From FEN-299 sp963717945 (GTDB lineage Bacteria; Acidobacteriota; Vicinamibacteria; Vicinamibacterales; Fen-181), in NCBI GenBank assembly GCA_963717945.1, contig CAVQXT010000003.1, forward strand, positions 744,001-808,000: 64,000 bases of DNA, given 5' to 3'. Position 1 is the first letter of the stretch. Every line of letters starts with the position of its first letter. Under the pieces are notes generated by a model. It did no database searches. It saw only the letters and a program-made list of their open reading frames with translations, and was not told the DNA's origin. Shown here piece after piece: positions 53,962 to 64,000 of this stretch. The translations under genes and the position numbers were made by a program.

Positions 53962-54582
53962 ATGAACCGCACGCTCGGCATCCTCATCTCCGGCCGTGGA
54001 TCCAACCTCCAGGCCATCATCGACGCGATGGCCGGCGGCACGCTGGACGCGCGCATCGGGGTCGTCATTTCCAACCGGGCCGAGGCGGCGGGGCTGGAGC
54101 GGGCGCGCCGCGCGGGGATCGAAACGCTGTGCCTCGCGCATCGCGATTACCCGAGCCGCGAGGACTACGACCGGGCCCTGGTCGCAGCCCTGCGGAGCCG
54201 GGGGGTCGGCCTGGTCTGCCTGGCCGGCTTCATGCGCCTCCTGAGCCCGGTCTTCATCGAGGCGTTTCCCAACGCGATCCTGAACATCCACCCGTCGCTG
54301 CTGCCCGCGTTCCCGGGACTCGACGCGCAGCAGCAGGCCTGGGCCCACGGCGTGAAGGTCAGCGGCGCCACCGTGCACCTGGTGGACCGCGATCTCGATG
54401 CCGGGCCGATCGTGCTCCAGCGGGCCGTGCAGGTGCTGGACGACGACACGGCCGAGACGCTGTCGGCGAGGATCCTGGAGCAGGAGCACTTGCTGTATCC
54501 GGAAGCGATCCGCCTGGTGCTCACCGGGGCCTGGTCGATCGAGGGGCGGCGGTTCCTTCGGTCGCCCCTGAGACAACCTTAA
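53962..54582 (+). CDS. purN: Phosphoribosylglycinamide formyltransferase
   Basis: Folate-dependent GAR transformylase of 206 residues, the third step of purine synthesis. The phosphate loop SGRGSNLQAI, the catalytic LNIHPSLLPAFPG (Asn, His) and the downstream GVKVSGATVHLVDRDLDAGPI with the essential Asp are all present. Length and motifs are normal. The ATG at 53962 is chosen because the array ends there and the conserved strand follows immediately. Confidence 0.95.
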   Translation: MNRTLGILISGRGSNLQAIIDAMAGGTLDARIGVVISNRAEAAGLERARRAGIETLCLAHRDYPSREDYDRALVAALRSRGVGLVCLAGFMRLLSPVFIEAFPNAILNIHPSLLPAFPGLDAQQQAWAHGVKVSGATVHLVDRDLDAGPIVLQRAVQVLDDDTAETLSARILEQEHLLYPEAIRLVLTGAWSIEGRRFLRSPLRQP

Positions 54583-54604
54583 AGGACTGCTCCCGAAGAG
54601 GGCC

Positions 54605-54632
54605 GCAGGCCTCAGGCCTCGGACTTCAGGCC
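54605..54632. repeat. Short heptamer array (purN-tyrS)
   Basis: Four units of TCAGGCC type. With the other arrays this leaves no junction from purB to tyrS without 7-bp units. Confidence 0.6.
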
Positions 54633-54776
54633 GGATCACGCGTGGCCCGCGCGACGCCGCCCGTAGCCTGAGGCCCGTGGCCGGAAGCCGGCATGCCCGG
54701 CTGAGCGATTTCGCCCAGGTCGGGCCGCGTTAGAATGAGTGGCTCGCCAACGCGGCGACGGGAGGGACGAGAGGTG

Positions 54777-56063
54777 ATGGCCAGCGACGTCTACCAGGAG
54801 TTCGAGTGGCGAGGCATGGTGCATGAAGGCACCGAGGGGGTGCGCGACCTGCTCGCGCGCGAGAAGGTGACCTGCTACATCGGCTTCGACCCGACGGCGG
54901 CGAGCCTGCACGTCGGGTCCCTGCTGCCGCTCCTGGCTCTCGCGCGTCTCCAGCGGTTCGGCCACAACCCGATCGCGATCGCGGGCGGGGGCACGGGCAT
55001 GGTTGGCGACCCGAGCGGCAAGACGCAGGAACGCCAGTTGATGAGCCTCGAGCGGATCGAAGAGAACCTGAAAGGCATCCGCGCCCAGCTCGAGCGATTC
55101 CTCGACTTCGACGCGCCGGGCAACCCGGCCCGCATCGTGAACAACGCCGACTGGCTGGCGACGCTCAACCTGATGGAGTTCCTGCGGGACATCGGCAAGC
55201 ACTTCACCGTGAACTACCTGCTCGCGAAGGAGTCGGTGAAGCGGCGACTCGAGTCGGAAGACGGGATCTCGTACACCGAGTTCACCTACTCGCTGCTGCA
55301 GGCCTACGACTTCCTCGTGATGTTCGACCGCTATCGCTGCACGCTGCAGCTTGGCGGCAGCGACCAATGGGGCAACATCGTGGCCGGGGCGGACCTCATC
55401 AGGAAGCTGCGGGCCGGGAAGGCGCACGGCCTGGTGATGCCGTTGGTGACAACGGCGTCGGGCGTGAAGTTCGGCAAGACCGAGGCCGGGGCGGTGTGGC
55501 TCGATCCGGCGCTGACCTCCGACTTCCGCTTCTACCAGTTCTGGCTCAACACCGACGACCGTGACACGGTGAAGTACCTGAAATTCTTCACGTTTCTCGA
55601 GGAAGACCGAGTCGCGGCGCTGGCGGCGGAACTCGAGTCGGCTCCCGAGAAGCGGGTCGCGCAGCGTGAGCTGGCGCGCGAGGTGACGCGCCTCGTGCGG
55701 GGCGACGAGGCCCTGGCGCGCGCCGAGCGCGCGAGCGCGATCCTGTTCGGCGGAAGCCTGGCGGACGCGAAGGCGGACGACGTGCTCGAGGTGTTCGCCG
55801 ACGTGCCGTCGACCGAGGTCGAGGCCGGGCGGTTCGCGGAGCCGGGCCTGGCGATCGCGGAACTGCTGGCGCTCACCGGCCTGGCGGCGTCCAAGGGGGA
55901 GGCCGCCCGGGCGATCAAGGGGGGCGGCATTTACCTCAACGACGGGCGGATCACCGACGAGCGCGGCCGGGTGACGCTCGGCCAGGCGATCGACGGGCGG
56001 CTGCTGGTGCTGCGGAAGGGCCAGCGGAACCGGCACGTGGTGAAGATCGCGCACGACCGCTGA
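54777..56063 (+). CDS. tyrS: Tyrosyl-tRNA synthetase
   Basis: Class I synthetase of 428 residues that charges tRNA-Tyr. The HIGH equivalent is HVGS (45-48), the KMSKS equivalent is KFGKT (231-235), and tyrosine-binding segments GGSDQWGNIVAGADLIRK and YSLLQAYDF are intact. The C-terminal S4-like RNA-binding domain (about 365-428) is present. The ATG at 54777 is chosen because GGGAGGG and GAGAGG precede it; an earlier Met at 54735 lacks such a site. A promoter for the following rrn region starts 3 bp after the stop. Confidence 0.95.
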   Translation: MASDVYQEFEWRGMVHEGTEGVRDLLAREKVTCYIGFDPTAASLHVGSLLPLLALARLQRFGHNPIAIAGGGTGMVGDPSGKTQERQLMSLERIEENLKGIRAQLERFLDFDAPGNPARIVNNADWLATLNLMEFLRDIGKHFTVNYLLAKESVKRRLESEDGISYTEFTYSLLQAYDFLVMFDRYRCTLQLGGSDQWGNIVAGADLIRKLRAGKAHGLVMPLVTTASGVKFGKTEAGAVWLDPALTSDFRFYQFWLNTDDRDTVKYLKFFTFLEEDRVAALAAELESAPEKRVAQRELAREVTRLVRGDEALARAERASAILFGGSLADAKADDVLEVFADVPSTEVEAGRFAEPGLAIAELLALTGLAASKGEAARAIKGGGIYLNDGRITDERGRVTLGQAIDGRLLVLRKGQRNRHVVKIAHDR

Positions 56064-56065
56064 GT

Positions 56066-56094
56066 TTGACAGGTCATCGAGGCGGCGGTATAGT
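56066..56094 (+). promoter_or_regulatory. Promoter upstream of rrn, farthest
   Basis: TTGACA, 17-bp spacer, TATAGT, three bases after the tyrS stop. It would start transcription near 56101, ahead of the terminator-like hairpin at 56139. Confidence 0.7.
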
Positions 56095-56099
56095 GGCTG

Positions 56100-56167
56100 T
56101 CTGCCTCGGACGTGACCCACCGCGACCACGGTGGCCCGATGCTCCGGAAGGGCCGGAGCATTTCTTG
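56100..56167 (+). ncRNA. Candidate short transcript between promoter and terminator
   Basis: The interval from the predicted start (about 56101) to the T-run is some 67 bases and holds two hairpins: CCACCG with CGGTGG, then the terminator stem. It could be a small RNA or an attenuator of rrn transcription. Nothing in it encodes a peptide. Confidence 0.3.
56139..56166 (+). terminator. Intrinsic terminator-like hairpin between tyrS and rrn
   Basis: Stem ATGCTCCGG with CCGGAGCAT around a five-base loop, followed by TTCTTGT. It could end tyrS transcripts or the short transcript from the promoter at 56066. Confidence 0.7.
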
Positions 56168-56230
56168 TCTCCGCCTGAAGCAAGTCCTGCGGCGGCCTCG
56201 AAGAAATCTCGCACGGGTGCGAAATAGGGG

Positions 56231-56259
56231 TTGACACGGGAAGTTCGATTTGGTATCTT
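56231..56259 (+). promoter_or_regulatory. rrn promoter P1
   Basis: TTGACA, 17-bp spacer, TATCTT. Exactly 100 bp upstream of P2. Confidence 0.75.
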
Positions 56260-56330
56260 CGCAAGGTTCCCCTAAACGAGATTGGCAGGGGGGCCGGTTC
56301 CAGGGACGACGTCGGCCGGCAAGAAAGCGG

Positions 56331-56359
56331 TTGACAGAGACGACCGGGACTCGTAACAT
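56331..56359 (+). promoter_or_regulatory. rrn promoter P2
   Basis: TTGACA, 17-bp spacer, TAACAT. Both P1 and P2 are followed by AAGGTTCCC shortly after the -10 box, as if the promoter unit had been duplicated. Confidence 0.78.
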
Positions 56360-56421
56360 CAGAAGGTTCCCTCGAGAACGGGTCGAGGGGGTCCGGCCGC
56401 GAAAGCGGCGGCCGACGGGTC

Positions 56422-56437
56422 GGTTCTTTGAAAACTA
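56422..56437 (+). promoter_or_regulatory. BoxA-like antitermination site, 16S leader
   Basis: GGTTCTTTGAAAACTA resembles the rrn boxA that recruits Nus factors; a second such site precedes 23S at 58816. Confidence 0.55.
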
Positions 56438-56452
56438 GATAGTGCGTGCAAG
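56431..56452 (+). other. Left arm of the pre-16S processing stem
   Basis: AAAACTAGATAG followed by TGCGTGCAAG pairs with 58360-58380 downstream of 16S, with a single bulged base. This is the expected RNase III cleavage stem. Confidence 0.75.
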
Positions 56453-56706
56453 CACACACAAGTCTCGCCGAGGTCCCGCCGGAGCGCGCAAGCGCGACGG
56501 TGGACGGAGGCGGACACAACCCGTCGAGTATCAGACTTGCGGGTGCCCTGGTCCGCGAGGATCGGGGTGCAACCGCAAATTATTCGACAATCCGAAACAA
56601 CGCAGCAAGAGAGCCAAAAACTTTCTCGCGTTGAAGCAGTTGGCCGAAGGCCGGCGCGCCGAAGCGGCGAAAGCCGCGGGGCGGGCGGGCTGGAGGACAG
56701 CGAATT

Positions 56707-58263
<1,557 letters not shown>

Positions 58264-58359
58264 GAGTACTGGCGAAGGCCGGGACTCGTGGCGAAAGCCA
58301 TGGGCCTCGCGCCCCGAGCCACCTCAAGATCGATCTGGTACTCACAGGGTTGAGTGGGA

Positions 58360-58380
58360 CTTGCACGCCTATCTAGTTTT
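58360..58380 (+). other. Right arm of the pre-16S processing stem
   Basis: CTTGCACGC followed by CTATCTAGTTTT complements 56431-56452 and lies about 100 bp after the mature 16S end. Confidence 0.75.
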
Positions 58381-58431
58381 GAGAGAATCGGCCCAGGCGA
58401 GCAGCAGGCTCGCGCCGAATATCGGGCTTCG

Positions 58432-58508
<77 letters not shown>

Positions 58509-58711
58509 GCCTTCGCCCGGTCGAACGTGGCGAAGGCTGCCGCGCCGAAGCGCGAGAGCGCGAAGGCGGGCGAACAAGCGAGCCGGGCTTCGGCCAGGCA
58601 AGCTCAATTCCGAGGAGTCACGGTTGCGTATTGATTAGCGCCTGGTGAGATCGTCGAAACGGAAGCCTTCCTATCGATCCTCACCTCGCGTTCCGCAACA
58701 TAACGGATTTC

Positions 58712-58787
58712 GGGGAATTAGCTCAGCTGGGAGAGCGCCTGGTTTGCAACCAGGAGGTCACCGGTTCGAGCCCGGTATTCTCCACCA
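58712..58787 (+). tRNA. trnA: tRNA-Ala (TGC)
   Basis: Cloverleaf of 76 nt including encoded CCA. The acceptor GGGGAAT pairs with ATTCTCC (one G-T pair), and the anticodon loop TTTGCAA gives TGC. The order 16S, Ile, Ala, 23S is the usual bacterial spacer. Confidence 0.96.
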
Positions 58788-58815
58788 GAGTTTGCGCGGC
58801 CAGACGACCGGTCGC

Positions 58816-58831
58816 GGCTCTTTGACAACTG
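58816..58831 (+). promoter_or_regulatory. BoxA-like site before 23S
   Basis: GGCTCTTTGACAACTG, closely related to the 16S-leader copy. Confidence 0.55.
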
Positions 58832-58854
58832 AATATCCTGCAAACGGTAGTTTC
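58824..58854 (+). other. Left arm of the pre-23S processing stem
   Basis: These 31 bases pair with 61958-61988 after 23S (GACAACTGAATA with TATTCAGTTGTC and so on) with only about three differences. Confidence 0.75.
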
Positions 58855-58933
58855 TGACTAAGCACACGCAGTGCGTTCCGCATTTCGGTGGCCATCGGCG
58901 CGAGTCGGTGGCTTCGCGAAATCGGGTTCTTAT

Positions 58934-61923
<2,990 letters not shown>

Positions 61924-61957
61924 TAACTATTCTTAACGCGGTGCGTGCGCCGCGTCG

Positions 61958-61988
61958 GGAACTGCCGTTTGCAGGGTATTCAGTTGTC
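61958..61988 (+). other. Right arm of the pre-23S processing stem
   Basis: Complement of 58824-58854; completes the 23S precursor stem before 5S. Confidence 0.75.
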
Positions 61989-62120
61989 CCCGCCTTCGCT
62001 CGCTTCGCGAGCTGCGGTGGGCACGCTCGGTTCTTTCTCAAGTTTGAATCGCCCCGCGCCCTCAGGCGCGCATCGTCGCCGAGCACGACCGCAAGGTCGG
62101 CGGGGTGGGTTCAAAGAATT

Positions 62121-62239
<119 letters not shown>

Positions 62240-62246
62240 TATCTCC

Positions 62247-62287
62247 GAGGCCGCTGGTCGCGAAAGCGATAGGCGGCCTCTTTCTTT
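62247..62287 (+). terminator. rrn operon terminator
   Basis: Stem GAGGCCGC with GCGGCCTC around an 18-base partly paired loop, followed by TTTCTTT, eight bases after the 5S end. Confidence 0.85.
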
Positions 62288-62327
62288 GTACGGCACTGAC
62301 CTGTAATCGGAACTGACGCAGAGAGAT

Positions 62328-62427
62328 CGATTCCTCTGCGAAGCAACCGATCCCTCATCGAAGAACCCGATTCCTCAGCGAAGGCATCGATCCCTCATCG
62401 AAGTAACCGATTCCTCTGCGTCAGTCC
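62328..62427. repeat. Five tandem 20-bp repeats with alternating types
   Basis: Five units of exactly 20 bp begin CGATTCCTC or CGATCCCTC in strict alternation. Types one, three and five have TCNGCG; two and four have TCATCG. The array is bracketed by CTGACGCAGAG (just before) and CTCTGCGTCAG (end), which are complementary. The last unit contains the stop codon of the minus-strand peptidase. Confidence 0.85.
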
Positions 62428-64000
62428 CGATTGTATTTCGCCAGCCAATCGCGGATCTCCACGAACACGTCGCGCCGCTGCTCGGCCAGCGTCGGGAAAT
62501 GCGGCGAGCCGGGATAGGTGACCATCCGGACCGTCTTGCCGCGCTCGGCGAGCAGCACGAAGAGCTCGCGCCCCTGCAGCATGGGCACCCGCTCGTCGGC
62601 CTCGCCGTGCAGGATCAACAGCGGCGTGGTCACCCGGTCGGCGAACATGACCGCGGAGAAGCGGAGGAACGGCGCCGCGTCCTTCTCCTGGAATCGACGG
62701 TCGTAATCGACCTGCGCGATGTCGCTCGTCGGGATGAAGCTGAGCCAGTCGGTGATGCCCGCCCCCTCGATCGCCGCCTTGTAGCGACCGGTCTGCGTGA
62801 CGGTCCAGGCGGTCATGAACCCGCCGGCGCTCCAGCCGAAGATCGCGAGGCGGTTCGGGTCGGCCCAGCCCTGCGCGACGGCGAAGTCGGTGGCGCTCTC
62901 CACGTCGCTGTACGCCCGATCGCCGAAGTGCTGGTAGATGGCCTGCAGGAACTCCGACCCGTAGCCGGTCGAGCCGCGGTACTCCGGCTGCAGCACGACG
63001 TAGCCGAAGCCGGCTACGAGGCGCGAGAGGAAGTCGAAGCCCAGGAGGTCGTTCGATTCGGGCCCGCCGTGGGGCAGCACCAGGAACGGGTATCGCTTCC
63101 CGCTCTCGTAGCCGGCCGGCAGCGTCAGCAGCCCCTCGAGCCGGGTGCCGTCCTTCGCGGTCCACGAAACGACGCGCATGTCGCCCAGCGCGATCCTCGC
63201 GAGCGCGTCGTCCCCCTCGTGAGTGATCTTCCGCAGGCCCGACTCCTGCGCCACGGCCACGTTCGTTGCGTGCGTCGGATCGCCGACCGTGAAGGCGAGC
63301 ACGCCCGGCGCGGCTCGAAGGGGCGAGCAGGCCGGGAGTCCGGCCACGATGCCATCCGGCCAGCGGAAGGCAGGCGTCAGCTTGCCGTCCCGCCAGGCGT
63401 AGACCTCGATCGCCGTGCCCTTGTGCATCTCGACCCAGACAGTGCCGCGCGGATCGTTGGCGACGCCGGTCGCCGACCCCTCGAGCTTCGGCGTGCGATC
63501 GACCGGCGTCCCGCCGCCAGCCGGGACCGTCCACAGGTGGTCGGGCGTGAGCACGTCGGTCGTGCTGCTGGCGAACGCGAGCTCGGTTCCGCCGTCCGCC
63601 CACGCGATGCCGGAGACGGCGTTGGCGATGGACGCGACTTTCCGGACCCCCGCCGCGCCGCAGACCGAGATCGTCGAGCTGACGTCGTGGTTCCCGATCT
63701 TCTGGAGCTGGGTGACCACGGCGATCCGCGAGCCGTCGGGCGACCAGGCGTAATCGCTGATGTCGGTCAGCTCGGGGCACCACCACGAGCCGCCCGACCC
63801 GTCGGTGGCGACCACGTAGAGGTTGCGCACGTCGTTGGCGACGACATGCCTGACCTCGCCGAGCGGGTCCGCCGGCCTCGGGTCGGAGGCGACGACGAAT
63901 CTCGTCCCGTCGGGAGAGAGCGCCGCGCCGCCGACGCCGTTCGGCAGCGCGATCGTCCGCGTGGGCCTGTCGCTCGAGAGCGGGACGATCCCGACCTGCG
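62421..64000 (-). CDS. S9-family prolyl oligopeptidase-like peptidase (5' end beyond window)
   Basis: C-terminal 526 residues of a larger serine peptidase; the open frame runs to the window edge. The N-terminal visible part is a beta-propeller with PD40-like repeats (ALSPDGTRFVVAS, AWSPDGSRIAVVT). The hydrolase domain has the nucleophile in GWSAGG, the Asp in HGEADERVP and the His in GSPHFP. The family cleaves small peptides after proline or dipeptides, often in the periplasm. The final codons overlap the last 20-bp repeat unit. Start and signal peptide are outside the window. Confidence 0.9.
   Translation of the reverse strand, partial: QVGIVPLSSDRPTRTIALPNGVGGAALSPDGTRFVVASDPRPADPLGEVRHVVANDVRNLYVVATDGSGGSWWCPELTDISDYAWSPDGSRIAVVTQLQKIGNHDVSSTISVCGAAGVRKVASIANAVSGIAWADGGTELAFASSTTDVLTPDHLWTVPAGGGTPVDRTPKLEGSATGVANDPRGTVWVEMHKGTAIEVYAWRDGKLTPAFRWPDGIVAGLPACSPLRAAPGVLAFTVGDPTHATNVAVAQESGLRKITHEGDDALARIALGDMRVVSWTAKDGTRLEGLLTLPAGYESGKRYPFLVLPHGGPESNDLLGFDFLSRLVAGFGYVVLQPEYRGSTGYGSEFLQAIYQHFGDRAYSDVESATDFAVAQGWADPNRLAIFGWSAGGFMTAWTVTQTGRYKAAIEGAGITDWLSFIPTSDIAQVDYDRRFQEKDAAPFLRFSAVMFADRVTTPLLILHGEADERVPMLQGRELFVLLAERGKTVRMVTYPGSPHFPTLAEQRRDVFVEIRDWLAKYNRD

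Noticed and set aside
62328..62427. CRISPR-like array
   Set aside because: Units of 20 bp are contiguous, without spacers, and no cas genes are present.

Overview
The window is 64 kb of GC-rich bacterial chromosome with one complete rRNA operon. Its genes are typical of a free-living Gram-negative heterotroph: OprO/P-like and TonB-dependent-like outer-membrane proteins, UbiA-type decaprenyl-phosphate phosphoribosyltransferase, MprF, GlgC, myo-inositol-phosphate synthase, and a PDZ-containing histidine kinase with an NtrC-type partner. The mix, the base composition and the 16S sequence suggest an acidobacterium, probably of the Vicinamibacteria. That is inference; a 16S search would settle it. 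No phage, transposase or CRISPR genes are visible.

Layout. 0.1-5 kb: OmpR-type two-component pair, a methyltransferase, and a membrane protein fused to a THEP1-type NTPase. 5-11 kb: BON protein, ferritin-like/VIT iron transporter, then three genes broken by five apparent frameshifts (ZIP transporter, acetyl-CoA synthetase, porin). 11-17 kb: an accessory-looking minus-strand block (thioredoxin-like protein, TonB-C protein, DUF5677-like protein, small membrane proteins) in which three loci share a promoter/leader-like repeat. 17-27 kb: inositol-phosphate synthase, a VapBC-type toxin-antitoxin pair with its operator, an orphan LolD/MacB-type ATPase, and a glgC-eno-oppD-oppF run. 27-35 kb: broken TonB-receptor-like gene, sensor kinase plus sigma-54 activator, outer-membrane barrel protein. 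35-40 kb: glycosyltransferase, decaprenyl-phosphate ribosylation, STAS protein, zinc ribbon, S21. 40-56 kb: two purine clusters (purD-purE-mtaB and purB-purF-purM-purN), rlmN, an mprF/VirJ operon, an M16 peptidase and tyrS. 56-62 kb: rrn operon (three promoters, 16S, tRNA-Ile, tRNA-Ala, 23S, 5S, terminator). 62-64 kb: 20-bp tandem repeats and a truncated S9 peptidase.

The most unusual content is non-coding. (1) Many gene junctions are filled with degenerate tandem arrays of exactly 7-bp period. They differ in sequence from junction to junction, often run in register to within a few bases of the next start codon, and sometimes encode the last codons of the preceding gene. In the pur region nearly every junction has one. 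(2) Five copies of a 183-288 bp element with conserved ends and internally paired sequence sit next to such arrays. (3) Palindromic REP pairs separate convergent genes. (4) A 106-bp repeat carries a conserved promoter-like box and a Shine-Dalgarno sequence upstream of several accessory genes. The heptamer system is the best candidate for something undescribed.
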